In this document: positions 52,601-61,802 of the stretch, in pieces
How positions within the stretch are numbered: the first letter of the stretch is position 1
Layout of the letters: every line of letters starts with the position of its first letter
Assembly (NCBI RefSeq): GCF_032464895.1
Contig: NZ_JAWDIC010000001.1
Coordinates: 2,046,001-2,110,000, forward strand
DNA from: Phycicoccus sp. M110.8
GTDB lineage: Bacteria > Actinomycetota > Actinomycetes > Actinomycetales > Dermatophilaceae
Reading direction: 5' to 3'
Length of the DNA stretch: 64,000 bases
Made by a program: the position numbers and the translations under genes
The notes under the pieces: generated by a model
What the model was told of the DNA's origin: nothing
Databases searched by the model: none
What the model saw: the letters and a program-made list of their open reading frames with translations, nothing else

Positions 52601-53440
52601 ATGGTGACCCGGGAGTTCCCGGTCGCCGAGTCGCCGACGCTGCGCGAGCGCGCGGAACGGTGGCTGGCGGCCGGGGACCCGGTGACGCCCGTCGAGCCCC
52701 GCAGCGCCGCGACCGTCATGGTCGTGCGGGACGGGTCGACCTCCGTCGAGGTCTTCATGCTGCGCCGGGTCGCGACGATGGCGTTCGCGCCGCGGATGAT
52801 GGTCTTCCCCGGCGGCGGAGTCGACCCCCGTGATGCCGCCCCCGACCTGCCGTGGGCCGGCCCGTCGCCCGCGGAATGGGCGGCGCTGATGCAGGTCGAG
52901 GAGGGCACCGCCCGCGAGCTGGTCGCGGCGGCGGTGCGCGAGGTCTTCGAGGAGTGCGGCGTCCTGCTGGCCGGCCCGTCGCCCGAGGTCGTCATCGACG
53001 ACGTGAGTGGCGAGCACTGGCACGCCCAGCGCCAGCGGCTGCTGTCCCGGGAGGCCTCGCTGTCGGAGGTCCTGCGCGAGCACGACCTCGTGCTGCGCTC
53101 GGACCTGCTGGGCTACCGCGCCCACTGGGTGACCCCCGAGTTCGAGGCGCGGCGCTACGACACCCGGTTCTTCTCCGCCCTCCTGCCGCAGGGGCAGCGG
53201 GCCGACGACCTCACCTCCGAGGCCGACGTCGCCGACTGGGTGCAGCCGGGCGAGCTGGTCGCCGCCTGGCGCGACGGCGCCGCGCTCATGCTGCCGCCCA
53301 CCGTGGTCGCGGTCGAGGAGGTCGCCGCCGCCGGGTCGGCCGCGGCGTTCGTCGCCGAGCGGCCGCGCATCGCGCGCGTCCAGCCCGAGCTGGTCGACAC
53401 CGGCGACGGCCTGGTCCTGCGCGCGGAGCTGCCGCGGTGA
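52601..53440 (+). CDS. Nudix hydrolase, NUDT19-like
   Basis: A 279-residue Nudix protein. The Nudix box is split: FPGGGVDPRD, about 27 residues, then RELVAAAVREVFEECGVLLA. Such an insertion is characteristic of the NUDT19/RP2p branch that cuts CoA derivatives. The ATG at 52601 is 10 nt after ridA; a GTG at 52604 is alternative. The next gene overlaps its end by GTGA. Confidence 0.86.
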   Translation: MVTREFPVAESPTLRERAERWLAAGDPVTPVEPRSAATVMVVRDGSTSVEVFMLRRVATMAFAPRMMVFPGGGVDPRDAAPDLPWAGPSPAEWAALMQVEEGTARELVAAAVREVFEECGVLLAGPSPEVVIDDVSGEHWHAQRQRLLSREASLSEVLREHDLVLRSDLLGYRAHWVTPEFEARRYDTRFFSALLPQGQRADDLTSEADVADWVQPGELVAAWRDGAALMLPPTVVAVEEVAAAGSAAAFVAERPRIARVQPELVDTGDGLVLRAELPR

Positions 53441-54264
53441 GCCCGACCCCGCCACCGGCCCCGTCGGCCGCCGTGGGGGACTGGCACGGCGGACGGGTCA
53501 CCGAGCGGGCGCTCTGCGTGCTCGCGCCCAACCCCAGCCCGATGACCCTCGACGGCACGAACACGTGGGTCCTGCTCGAGCCGGGCGCGACCGAGGCGGT
53601 CGTCATCGACCCCGGGCCGCTGCACGAGGAGCACCTGCGCCGAGTCGTCGCCGAGGTCGAGGCGCTCGGCGCCCGGGTGGGCGCGACGATACTGACGCAC
53701 GGGCACGCCGACCACGCCGAGGGGGCGGAGCGGTTCGCGGAGCTGACGGGGGCGCCCACGCGGGCCGTCGGGCGCGGCCACGACGACCTCGCCGACGGCG
53801 ACGCGGTCCGGGTCGGTGGCCTCGAGCTGCGGGTGGTGGCCACCCCGGGCCACACGTCCGACTCCCTGTCCTTCGCCCTGCCCGCCGACTCCGCCCTGCT
53901 CACCGGCGACACGGTCCTCGGGCGCGGCACCACGGTGGTGGCGCACCCGGACGGCGAGCTCGCGGCATACCTCGACTCGCTCGAGCGCATCGCCGCGCTC
54001 ACCGGCGGCGGCGCGGTGACCTCGATCCTGCCCGGGCACGGCCCGGTCGTGCCGGACGCGTCGGCGATGGTCGCGTTCTACCGCGTCCACCGGGCCGAGC
54101 GGCTCGAGCAGGTGCGCCAGGCGCTCGCCGACGGCGCGGCGCAGGCGCCGGACGTCGTGCAGGCGGTCGTGGAGCGCGTGTATGCCGACGTGCCCCGCGA
54201 GGTCTGGCCGGCGGCCGCGCAGAGCGTGGCGGCCCAGCTGGAGTACCTGCGCGCCCGGGCCTGA
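53437..54264 (+). CDS. MBL-fold metallo-hydrolase
   Basis: A 275-residue metallo-beta-lactamase-fold protein. The metal site has TILTHGHADHAEGAE, later ATPGHTSDSLSF, LLTGDTVLG and ILPGHGPVV. It corresponds to Rv3677c of M. tuberculosis and to human LACTB2-type enzymes, which cut RNA or thioesters. Its start overlaps the Nudix gene by GTGA. Confidence 0.9.
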   Translation: MSPTPPPAPSAAVGDWHGGRVTERALCVLAPNPSPMTLDGTNTWVLLEPGATEAVVIDPGPLHEEHLRRVVAEVEALGARVGATILTHGHADHAEGAERFAELTGAPTRAVGRGHDDLADGDAVRVGGLELRVVATPGHTSDSLSFALPADSALLTGDTVLGRGTTVVAHPDGELAAYLDSLERIAALTGGGAVTSILPGHGPVVPDASAMVAFYRVHRAERLEQVRQALADGAAQAPDVVQAVVERVYADVPREVWPAAAQSVAAQLEYLRARA

Positions 54265-54277
54265 GCCCGGCGTCGGG

Positions 54278-54955
54278 TCAGCGGGCGCGGCGCCTGAGCC
54301 GCTCGACGTCCATGAGGAGGACGGCGCGGGCCTCGAGCCGCAGCCAGCCGCGGGTGGCGAAGTCGGCCAGCGCCTTGTTGACCGTCTCGCGGGAGGCGCC
54401 GACGAGCTGGGCCAGCTCCTCCTGGGTGAGGTCGTGCGCCACGAGGACGCCCTCCTCGACCGGCCGGCCGAAGCGGGCGGACAGGTCGAGCAGCGCCTTG
54501 GCGACGCGACCCGGAACGTCGGTGAAGACGAGGTCGGCGAGGTTCTCGTTGGTGCGCCGCAGCCGCTGGGCCAGCGCGGCCAGCAGGACCTTGGCCACGC
54601 CGGGGCGACCCTCGAGCAGGCCGTTGAGGTCCTCGTTGCCGAGACCGAGCAGCTGCGTCTCAGCCACCGCCGTGGCGGTCATGGTGCGCGGGCCCGGGTC
54701 GAAGAGCGAGAGCTCGCCGAACATCTCGCCGGGGCCCAGGATCGCGACGAGGTTCTCGCGGCCGTCGGCCGAGCGGCGGCCGAGCTTGATCTTTCCCTCG
54801 CGGATCACGTAGAGCCGGTCGCCCTGGTCGCCCTCGTGGAACAGCACGTCGCCGCGCTCGAGCCGCGTCTGCGACATCGACCGCATCAGGGTCGACGAGG
54901 CCTCGTCGTCGAGGGCTGCGAACAGCGGGGCCTTCTTCACCACGTCGTGATCCAC
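54278..54955 (-). CDS. crp: Crp/Fnr-family transcriptional regulator (Crp/GlxR-like)
   Basis: A 225-residue regulator. The cyclic-nucleotide domain has FHEGDQGDRLYVIREGKIKL and GEMFGELSLFDPGPRTMTA (the cAMP phosphate cassette GELSLFD-xxRTMTA). The DNA-binding helix-turn-helix is LTQEELAQLVGASRETVNKA. It should bind TGTGA-N6-TCACA sites and be cAMP-controlled. The GTG at 54955 follows CACACT by 7 nt. It diverges from nth, as in mycobacteria. Confidence 0.93.
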   Translation of the reverse strand: MDHDVVKKAPLFAALDDEASSTLMRSMSQTRLERGDVLFHEGDQGDRLYVIREGKIKLGRRSADGRENLVAILGPGEMFGELSLFDPGPRTMTATAVAETQLLGLGNEDLNGLLEGRPGVAKVLLAALAQRLRRTNENLADLVFTDVPGRVAKALLDLSARFGRPVEEGVLVAHDLTQEELAQLVGASRETVNKALADFATRGWLRLEARAVLLMDVERLRRRAR

Positions 54956-55093
54956 GGGCGACAGTGTGCCACGAGAGGGACTGCGCGCCACGAGAAGCGC
55001 GCTGTGGTGGGAACGTTCGCGTCCTCGGGCGTGGCGAGCCGGCCGCTGGACGCGCGCGGTGGGCGTCGTCAGGTGCCTGTCAGGCTTCGCCCG

Positions 55094-55099
55094 TAGGCT
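55094..55099 (+). promoter_or_regulatory. -10 element for leaderless nth
   Basis: TAGGCT ends 6 nt before the nth GTG at 55106. Confidence 0.5.
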
Positions 55100-55105
55100 G
55101 TCCCG

Positions 55106-55954
55106 GTGCCAGGACCCCGTGCCCGCGACGTCGCGCAGGAGACCCCGCTCGCCCGGACCCGCCGCGCCCGGCGGATGTACAAGCTGCTCCACGAGCGGTA
55201 CCCGTACGCCCACTGCGAGCTCGACTTCGAGAACCCGCTCCAGCTCCTCGTCGCCACCGTGCTCTCGGCGCAGACGACCGACGTCATGGTCAACAAGGTG
55301 ACGCCGACCCTCTTCGCCCGCTACCCCGACGCGGCCGCGCTCGCCGCTGCCGACCGCGAGGAGCTCGAGACGCTGCTCAAGCCGACCGGCTTCTTCCGGG
55401 CCAAGACGAACTCCGTGATGCGGCTCGCCGCCGACCTCGTCGAGCGCTTCGACGGCGAGGTCCCGCCGCGGATGAAGGACCTCGTCACCCTCCCCGGCGT
55501 CGGGCGCAAGACCGCGAACGTCGTGCTGGGCAACGCGTTCGGCATCCCGGGCATCACCGTCGACACCCACTTCGGCCGGCTCGTCCGCCGCTTCGGCTGG
55601 ACCGCCGAGGAGGACCCGGTCAAGGTCGAGCAGGTCGTCGGCGAGCTCATCCCCCGCAAGGAGTGGACGATGCTCAGCCACGTCCTGATCTTCCACGGCC
55701 GCCGCACCTGCCACGCCAAGAAGCCCGCCTGCGGCGCGTGTCCCATCGCCTCCCTCTGCCCGTCGTACGGCATCGGAGAGGTCGACCCGGTCAAGGCGGA
55801 GAAGCTGCTCAAGTTCGAGCTCGCGCCGGGGGCCGCCAACCCGTATGCCGCCGACCTGCCGGGGGTGCCGTCACCCGACGCCCCTGTGGGTGCCGCGGCG
55901 GGCGGCGCCGTCGACGGCATACCGGGCGTCGTCCCGGACGTTGTGCAGGCATGA
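55106..55954 (+). CDS. nth: Endonuclease III
   Basis: A 282-residue base-excision-repair glycosylase/lyase for oxidised pyrimidines. The helix-hairpin-helix [13 protein letters not shown] contains the catalytic Lys, and the catalytic Asp is in TVDTHFGRL. The iron-sulfur loop has Cys-x6-Cys-x2-Cys-x5-Cys from [18 protein letters not shown] 45-residue tail after the cluster is Pro/Ala-rich. The next gene overlaps by ATGA. Confidence 0.94.
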   Translation: MPGPRARDVAQETPLARTRRARRMYKLLHERYPYAHCELDFENPLQLLVATVLSAQTTDVMVNKVTPTLFARYPDAAALAAADREELETLLKPTGFFRAKTNSVMRLAADLVERFDGEVPPRMKDLVTLPGVGRKTANVVLGNAFGIPGITVDTHFGRLVRRFGWTAEEDPVKVEQVVGELIPRKEWTMLSHVLIFHGRRTCHAKKPACGACPIASLCPSYGIGEVDPVKAEKLLKFELAPGAANPYAADLPGVPSPDAPVGAAAGGAVDGIPGVVPDVVQA

Positions 55955-56637
55955 CCCGACCCGCCTGGATCGACCGCGCGCGTGACGCCATCGCCACGGC
56001 GGACTCCGGCTACTTCGAACGCTTCTCGCCACCCGAGGAGGGCGGCCGGCAGTCGAGCGTGCTCATCCTCTTCGGCCCGCACGACGGCGGCGGCGAGGAC
56101 GTCGTCCTCACCCAGCGCGCCCACACGCTGCGCAGCCAGCCGGGCGACGTCTCCTTCCCCGGCGGCAAGCGCGAGCCCTCCGACGCGACTCCGGCGGATG
56201 CCGCCCTGCGCGAGACGCACGAGGAGGTCGGCATCGACCCGGGCACGGTCGACGTGGTGGCCGAGCTGCCCGACATCTACCTGTCGCCGCGGCAGTTCGT
56301 CGTGACCCCGGTGCTCGGCTGGTGGCGCGAACCAGGACCGGTCGACGCCGTCGACCCCCGCGAGGTGCACCGGGCCGTGCGGGCGCCGTTGGCGCACCTG
56401 CTCGACCCGGCCGCCCGGTTCACGGTGACGCACCCCAGCGGCTACCGGGGCCCGGGGTTCGAGTTCGACGGCCTGTTCATCTGGGGGTTCACGGCCGGGT
56501 TGCTCTCCGCCGTGCTCGATTTCGGTGGGCTGACCGTTCCGTGGGACCGTGACGTTGAGCGACCGCTGCCTGACAGCTACCGTCCGGGGGGTCGACGAGA
56601 CGCCCTGACCCAGACTGCGACGGAAGGCCGGAGCTAG
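55951..56637 (+). CDS. Nudix hydrolase, CoA pyrophosphatase-like
   Basis: A 228-residue enzyme. The CoA motif [16 protein letters not shown] overlaps the Nudix box (GGKREPSD...[12 protein letters not shown]), as in NudL/YeaB-type CoA pyrophosphatases. It corresponds to Rv3672c. It overlaps nth by ATGA, and marP begins directly after its stop codon, so nth, nudix and marP form one operon. Confidence 0.9.
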   Translation: MTRPAWIDRARDAIATADSGYFERFSPPEEGGRQSSVLILFGPHDGGGEDVVLTQRAHTLRSQPGDVSFPGGKREPSDATPADAALRETHEEVGIDPGTVDVVAELPDIYLSPRQFVVTPVLGWWREPGPVDAVDPREVHRAVRAPLAHLLDPAARFTVTHPSGYRGPGFEFDGLFIWGFTAGLLSAVLDFGGLTVPWDRDVERPLPDSYRPGGRRDALTQTATEGRS

Positions 56638-57849
56638 ATGTTCCTCGGACTGACCGTCCTGGACTACGTCCTGATCCTGCTGTTCGCCAGCTACGCCGTC
56701 ACCGGGTACCGCCAGGGCCTCGTCGTCAGCGTGCTGTCCCTGGCGGGGTTCCTCGCCGGGGGTGCGCTGGCCATGTGGCTGCTGCCGCTCGCGGTCAACC
56801 AGTGGGCGGCGCTCGATGCCTCGCCCCTGCTGCGGTCGGTCGTGCTCATCGCCGGGGTGTTCATCCTCGCGTCCGTGGGCCAGGCCGCCTTCGTGGCGGT
56901 CGGCGGCCGGCTGCGCCGCGCAGTGCGCATCCGCCCCGCGCGCGCGGTCGACTCCGGCTTGGGCGCCGTCGTGGTCGTGCTCTCCGCCGCGGTGCTGGTG
57001 TGGTTCATCGCGGGCGCGCTGCGCGGGGGTGCCCCGGCGCCGATCGCCAAGGCCATCGGTGAGTCCCGGGTGCTGGCCACGATCGACCGCGTCGTGCCAC
57101 CGCAGACCTCACGGCTGTTCGCCGGGTTCCGCGAGGTGCTCGACCGCGAGGGCTTCCCGCGGGTGTTCGACGGGCTGCAGAGCGAGCGGATCACGCCCGT
57201 GGCGCCGCCCGACCCGTCGGTCGCGCAGACCGCCGGGGTGCGCGAGGCCTCGGCTTCGATCATCAAGATCACCGGCGTCGCCGAGTCGTGCAACCGCGGC
57301 CAGGAGGGCAGCGGCTGGGTCGTCGCGCCGGAGCGTGTGGTCACCAACGCCCACGTGGTGGCCGGCATGACCCGGGCGACGCTGCGCATCCACGGCACCG
57401 GGCGGTCCTACACCGGCCGAGTCGTGCTCTTCGACGCCCGCCGCGACCTCGCGGTCCTCGCCGTCCCCGGCCTGCCGGCCCAGCCGCTGCGCCAGGGCCC
57501 GGACCTGCGCCGGGGGCAGGGCGGCGTGGTCGCCGGGTTCCCGCTCGACGGCCCGTACCGCCTCGACGCCGCGCGCGTGCGCGAGGTCGTCCAGGCGCGC
57601 GGCTCGGACATCTACGGCCGCCCCGGCACCAACCGCGAGGTCTACTCGCTCTACGCGCAGGTGCGCCCCGGCAACTCCGGCGGCCCGCTGCTGAGCGCCG
57701 ACGGCCGCGTCGTCGGTGTCGTCTTCGCCAAGTCGCTCGACGACGCCAGCACCGGCTACGCGCTCACCATGGACGAGGCCCGGCCCGTCCTCGACGCGGC
57801 CGCGTCGGCGAGCACCCCGGTCGGCACCGGCCCCTGCGTCGCCGGCTGA
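56638..57849 (+). CDS. marP: Membrane serine protease MarP
   Basis: A 403-residue protein with an N-terminal CvpA-type four-helix region (residues 1 to about 125) and an extracytoplasmic trypsin-fold protease. The triad is His239 (NAHVVAG), Asp270 (ARRDLAVLAV) and Ser347 (PGNSGGPLL), close to 235/264/343 in M. tuberculosis. Cys218 and Cys400 match the Cys pair that forms a redox-sensitive disulfide there. The Mycobacterium enzyme protects against acid stress by processing wall hydrolases. Confidence 0.94.
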   Translation: MFLGLTVLDYVLILLFASYAVTGYRQGLVVSVLSLAGFLAGGALAMWLLPLAVNQWAALDASPLLRSVVLIAGVFILASVGQAAFVAVGGRLRRAVRIRPARAVDSGLGAVVVVLSAAVLVWFIAGALRGGAPAPIAKAIGESRVLATIDRVVPPQTSRLFAGFREVLDREGFPRVFDGLQSERITPVAPPDPSVAQTAGVREASASIIKITGVAESCNRGQEGSGWVVAPERVVTNAHVVAGMTRATLRIHGTGRSYTGRVVLFDARRDLAVLAVPGLPAQPLRQGPDLRRGQGGVVAGFPLDGPYRLDAARVREVVQARGSDIYGRPGTNREVYSLYAQVRPGNSGGPLLSADGRVVGVVFAKSLDDASTGYALTMDEARPVLDAAASASTPVGTGPCVAG

Positions 57850-57890
57850 CCGGCCGCTTGCTCGGAGGTGCACGTGGCCGCGGGTCCGGC

Positions 57891-57961
57891 GCAATACGGC
57901 AGTTGCTGACGTGGAACGGCAGTTCTGAAGCCCCGTTTCGTGCCAGCAACTGCCGTTTTGC
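57891..57961. repeat. 29-bp imperfect inverted repeat between convergent genes
   Basis: Arms 57891-57919 and 57933-57961 match at 24 of 29 positions around a 13-nt loop; the longest perfect block is ACGGCAGTTGCTG. It lies between marP and the EphE-like gene. It may be a terminator or a mobile palindromic repeat. Confidence 0.75.
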
Positions 57962-58010
57962 CGAGGCGGGGCCGGCGGGCTGCAACCTGCCGAGGGCCCA
58001 GGCCCCTGCC

Positions 58011-58922
58011 TCAGCCGAGGTCGCCGAGCCAGCGGACCAGGTGGCGGTTGACCCGTTCGGGCGCCTCCTCGGGCAGGAAGTGCCCGACCCCGGGCAGCAG
58101 GTGCCGCTCGAACCGGCCCTCGCAGTACGCCTCGGACCCACCGGCCGACGACGGCAGCACCGCCCGGTCGTGCTCGCCGTGCAGCTGCAGCACGGGCACC
58201 CGGATCGGCGTGCGCATGCGGGCGGCGAACCGCCAGCCGTCGGGCCGCAGCTGGCTGCGAACCACCCAGCGGTAGTACTCCGCCGCGGAGTGCGCCACGA
58301 ACGGCAGCGCCATCGCGTCGGAGTACAGCTTCGCCTCCTCGGGTGAGGGCCAGATGCCCTCGGGGCTGGCCCACTCCCGCAGCAGCCGCTGGACGTAGCC
58401 GCCGTGCACCGTCATCTGCCGCTCCGGCACGAACGGCCGCTGCAGCCCGCCGAGGTAGGCGTTGGCGCGCAGCTGACCGGCGTGGCTGAACGAGGCCTTG
58501 CGGAAGACCAGCGGGTGCGGCATCGACAGCGACGCCACGGCCCGGGTCACGGTCGGCTGCAGCGTCGGCATGCTCCACGCGATCCAGCCGCCCCAGCCGT
58601 GGCCGACGACCGCGGCGGAGGAGGCGCCGAGCGAGCGCAGCACGCTCGCCACGTCGGTGGCCGAGGTGTAGGTGTCGTACCCGCGGGGCGGCTTGTCGGA
58701 GGCGCCGTAGCCGCGCAGGTCCAGGGCGCAGGCGCGGTAGCCGGCCTCGGCCAGCGCGACCATCTGGTGCCGCCAGGCCCACCAGAACTGCGGGAACCCG
58801 TGCAGCAGCAGCACCGTCGGGCCCTCACCCAGCTCGGCGACGTGGAAGCGCGCACCGTTGGCCGCGACGAAGCGGTGCTCCCACGGGCCCTCGACCAGGG
58901 CCAGGGACGCGTCGAGGCTCAT
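58011..58922 (-). CDS. EphE-like alpha/beta hydrolase with altered nucleophile
   Basis: A 303-residue protein of the epoxide hydrolase branch: LLLHGFPQFWWAW, LDLRGYGASDKPP, acid in LHGEHDRAVL, and His in PGVGHFLPEEAPERV. The nucleophile elbow reads VVGHGWGGW, so Gly109 stands where epoxide hydrolases have Asp (GHDWGG). A single GAC to GGC change would explain it. As read, epoxide hydrolysis by the usual route should fail. Position matches Rv3670 (ephE). Confidence 0.85.
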   Translation of the reverse strand: MSLDASLALVEGPWEHRFVAANGARFHVAELGEGPTVLLLHGFPQFWWAWRHQMVALAEAGYRACALDLRGYGASDKPPRGYDTYTSATDVASVLRSLGASSAAVVGHGWGGWIAWSMPTLQPTVTRAVASLSMPHPLVFRKASFSHAGQLRANAYLGGLQRPFVPERQMTVHGGYVQRLLREWASPEGIWPSPEEAKLYSDAMALPFVAHSAAEYYRWVVRSQLRPDGWRFAARMRTPIRVPVLQLHGEHDRAVLPSSAGGSEAYCEGRFERHLLPGVGHFLPEEAPERVNRHLVRWLGDLG

Positions 58923-58953
58923 CGCGTGCGGGTCGGGTCCGGTGCGGTGGGGC

Positions 58954-59349
58954 TCAGGACGCGCCCTTGATCGCGTCGATGGTCTGCTCGGCGTTCTTGA
59001 TGGTCCGCTCCGGCTTGCCCTTCATCCGCTTGAGCTGCGAGCGCCCCACCATGGCGAGGATCCCCGCGATGGCGAAGAGCAGCGCGGTGGTGATGAGGTA
59101 GGCGGCCCACTCGGGAAGCCAGATGTCGAGGACCGCGACGACCGTGTGGAAGAGGAAGATCAGCCCGAGCAGCCCGACGAAGGCGGCCCCGGCGAACATC
59201 CCGGCCCCGGTCCCGGCCTTCTTCACGTCGGCGGTGATCTCGGCCTTCGCCAGCGCGATCTCGCTGCGGACGATGGTCGAGACGTCGTGGGTGGCGTCGG
59301 CGACGAGCTGTCCGATGGTGCGTTCGGGCGTGTCCTGCGGGGAGGTCAT
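58954..59349 (-). CDS. Phage_holin_3_6 (DUF1469)-type membrane protein
   Basis: A 131-residue protein. An amphipathic N-terminus (IGQLVADATHDVSTIVRSEI) is followed by two membrane helices (MFAGAAFVGLLGLIFLFHTV and AAYLITTALLFAIAGILAMV) and a basic helical tail. The name is historical; these are chromosomal housekeeping-neighbour proteins and do not indicate a prophage. Position is like Rv3669. Confidence 0.83.
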   Translation of the reverse strand: MTSPQDTPERTIGQLVADATHDVSTIVRSEIALAKAEITADVKKAGTGAGMFAGAAFVGLLGLIFLFHTVVAVLDIWLPEWAAYLITTALLFAIAGILAMVGRSQLKRMKGKPERTIKNAEQTIDAIKGAS

Positions 59350-59395
59350 GCGCCTTCACCTGCGCTTTCGTCCGGTCGGGTGGGCCACGACCACC

Positions 59396-60739
59396 CTAGC
59401 CGCGTGAGGTCGGCTCCACATCCGGCGCGGCCTGGTAGCAGTCCGGTATGCCGTCGCCGTCCTCGTCGCGCGTCTCCAGCTCGGCGAGCCTGCGGTACAC
59501 CCGGTTGCGCGCCCGCAGGACGACCGTCGCGAGGCACGCGGAGACGAGCGACCCGGTGAGGACGGCGAGCTTGACGTGCTCGTCACGCGGGCTGCCGGCC
59601 CCGAACGCGAGCTCGCCCACGAGCAGCGAGACGGTGAAACCGATCCCGGCGAGCAGCGACAGGCCGACGACGTCCCACCAGGCGAGGTCCTCGTCGAGCT
59701 CGGCCCGCGTGAACCGGGCGAAGGCCCAAGTGCCGCCGAGCACCCCGACCAGCTTGCCGACGACGAGGCCGAGCACCACGCCGATCGCCGCGGCGTCGGT
59801 CACCGTCGCGCCGGCGCCGCCACCCACGACGCGCACCCCGGCGGCGAAGAAGGCGAAGACCGGCACCGCCACCCCCGCGGACAGCGGCCGCAGCCGGTGC
59901 TCGAACCGCTCGGCCACGTCGAGGTCGCGGGGCAGCGTGCTCAGCCGCTCGGGCACGCGCGCCCGGGGCCGCACCGGCACGACCAGCCCGAGGAGCACGC
60001 CCGCCACGGTGGCGTGGATCCCGGAGGCGTGGACCAGCGCCCACGTCGCCACCGCCAGCGGCACGAGCAGCCACCACCGGGCGACCCGCCGCTGCACCAG
60101 CCAGGCGAAGGCGGCCAGCGGGACGAGCGCCAGGCCGAGGGCGGGCAGGTCGAGGGAGTCGGTGTAGAAGACGGCGATGATCGTGATGGCCACGAGGTCG
60201 TCGACCACGGCCAGGGTGAGCAGGAACGAGCGCAGCGCCGAGGGCAGGTGGGTGCCGATCACCGCGAGCACCGCGAGGGCGAAGGCGATGTCGGTCGCGG
60301 TCGGCACGGCCCACCCGCGCAGGGCGTCGCCCCCGGCACCCACGACGGTGACGCTCCCGGCATACACGAGGGCGGGCACGGCCACCCCGCACAGGGCGGC
60401 GGCGACGGGGAGGGCGGCGCGCGCGGGGTCGCGCAGCTCGCCCACGAGGAACTCGCGCTTGAGCTCGAGCCCGGCCACGAAGAAGAAGAGCGCGAGCAGC
60501 CCGTCGGCTGCCCACTGCCCGACCGTGAGGTCGAGGTGCAGCGCGTGCGGCCCGAACGTGGTGTCCCGCAGCCCCGCGTATGCCGTGTGCCACGGCGAGT
60601 TGGCCCAGACCAGTGCCGCGACGGCCGCGACGAGCAGGAGGGCGCCACCGACGGTCTCGGTGCGCAGGGCCTCCGCGACGCGTTGGGCCTCGGCCCAGCT
60701 GGACCGGGCGAACAGGCGGGGCTTGGTGGTCAGGCTCAC
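59396..60739 (-). CDS. nhaA: Na+/H+ antiporter NhaA with C-terminal Ca-binding-like motif
   Basis: A 447-residue antiporter with about 11-12 helices. TATDIAFAL and AVVDDLVAI contain the conserved Asp pair of the ion site, and [20 protein letters not shown] is the NhaA signature. It exports sodium in exchange for protons. The cytosolic tail carries DEDGDGIPD (residues 425-433), a thrombospondin-type-3-like calcium loop not normally part of NhaA. Confidence 0.93.
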   Translation of the reverse strand: MSLTTKPRLFARSSWAEAQRVAEALRTETVGGALLLVAAVAALVWANSPWHTAYAGLRDTTFGPHALHLDLTVGQWAADGLLALFFFVAGLELKREFLVGELRDPARAALPVAAALCGVAVPALVYAGSVTVVGAGGDALRGWAVPTATDIAFALAVLAVIGTHLPSALRSFLLTLAVVDDLVAITIIAVFYTDSLDLPALGLALVPLAAFAWLVQRRVARWWLLVPLAVATWALVHASGIHATVAGVLLGLVVPVRPRARVPERLSTLPRDLDVAERFEHRLRPLSAGVAVPVFAFFAAGVRVVGGGAGATVTDAAAIGVVLGLVVGKLVGVLGGTWAFARFTRAELDEDLAWWDVVGLSLLAGIGFTVSLLVGELAFGAGSPRDEHVKLAVLTGSLVSACLATVVLRARNRVYRRLAELETRDEDGDGIPDCYQAAPDVEPTSRG

Positions 60740-60808
60740 GAGGGGCCTTTCAGGGGAGGCAGCACGAAGGACGTGTCGACCAGACTTCCCGACGCACCGT
60801 GGTCCAGC

Positions 60809-61357
60809 CTACCGGTCGAGGGGAGCCCGGGCCGCAGCCAGCAGCCCGTCGAACATCGTTGCCAGCGCGGCCTCCTCCTCGGGCCCGGCGCCGACGACAC
60901 CGTCGAGCGTGAGGGTGTCGTCGAAGGACAGGCCGGGCCCGTCGACGACGACCATCTTGACGCGCTCGAGGGTCTGCCGCAGCGCCGACTTCGCGTACGA
61001 CGCGCCGTGCCAGCCGTAGCCGACGCACGCCACGGGCAGGCCCTCCCACTCGGCGTAGAGGTAGTCGACCGCGTTCTTCAGGGCCGCGTTGTAGCCGCGG
61101 TTGTACTCGGGCATGACGAGGACGAGCGCGTCGGTCGCGAGCATGGCCGCCGACCAGCGACGGGTGTGCTCGTGGGCGTAGTTGCCGTCGGCCGGCTGCC
61201 CCGGCTCGTCGAGGAACGGCAGGTCGAGCTCGCGTAGGTCGTGGACGGTGACGTCGAGGTCGTCGGGCACCCGGGCGAGGACCCAGTCGGCGACGTGGTG
61301 GCCGATGCGGGTCGGCCGGGTGCTGGCGATGACGACGGACAGGCGGGGACGACCCAT
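60809..61357 (-). CDS. NADPH-dependent FMN reductase family protein
   Basis: A 182-residue flavodoxin-fold protein: VVIASTRPTRIGHHVADWV (FMN phosphate loop) and LVMPEYNRGYNAALKNAVDY (isoalloxazine-binding PEYN motif). It may reduce FMN or quinones. Downstream on the same strand the next gene is nhaA, 69 bp away. Confidence 0.9.
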   Translation of the reverse strand: MGRPRLSVVIASTRPTRIGHHVADWVLARVPDDLDVTVHDLRELDLPFLDEPGQPADGNYAHEHTRRWSAAMLATDALVLVMPEYNRGYNAALKNAVDYLYAEWEGLPVACVGYGWHGASYAKSALRQTLERVKMVVVDGPGLSFDDTLTLDGVVGAGPEEEAALATMFDGLLAAARAPLDR

Positions 61358-61379
61358 GCCGGCAGCCTAGGTGGAGGCC

Positions 61380-61802
61380 TCAGCCGGAGGTGAGCCGCTC
61401 CACCCACTCGGGCGGCCACGGCGCGCTCTGCGGACGGCCGGGGCCGCTGCGGTCGAGGTGCACCGTGACGTACCGGCCCCTGGCGGCCCGCACCCGCGGC
61501 GTCCCCTCGAACTCCTCGCCCCAGACCTCGAAGGAGAACATCATCGACGACGTGCCCAGCTCGGTCACGGTGACGGTGGTGGTCACCTCCTGGCCGAAGA
61601 ACAGCGGCGCCTCGAAGTCCGCCTCGAACCGGACCCGCGGCGCGACGGGGAAGTACCCGTCGAGGCCGCGCTCGCGGGCCAGCGACGCCTCTGCCGACTC
61701 GACCAGCCGGGTGACGGTGCTGTTGTGGTAGATCCCGGCGGCGTCGGTGTCGATCCACTCGATCCGGGAGCGCAGCGTCGCGCTGGCGTTCGGCGTCCTC
61801 AC
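61380..61802 (-). CDS. Hotdog-fold acyl-CoA thioesterase
   Basis: A 140-residue 4HBT-type thioesterase: IEWIDTDAAGIYHNSTVTRL contains the catalytic Asp region (WxDTDxxGIxHN), and GQEVTTTVTVTELGTSSMMF the central strand. Its GTG overlaps the stop of the upstream fused oxygenase gene (GTGA), so it probably hydrolyses the CoA ester made in that pathway, for example a hydroxylated aryl-CoA. Confidence 0.88.
   Translation of the reverse strand: MRTPNASATLRSRIEWIDTDAAGIYHNSTVTRLVESAEASLARERGLDGYFPVAPRVRFEADFEAPLFFGQEVTTTVTVTELGTSSMMFSFEVWGEEFEGTPRVRAARGRYVTVHLDRSGPGRPQSAPWPPEWVERLTSG

Noticed and set aside
58954-59349. Prophage remnant suggested by the holin-type gene
   Set aside because: The family is a common chromosomal membrane protein next to nhaA/marP; no other phage gene, att site or integrase is present.
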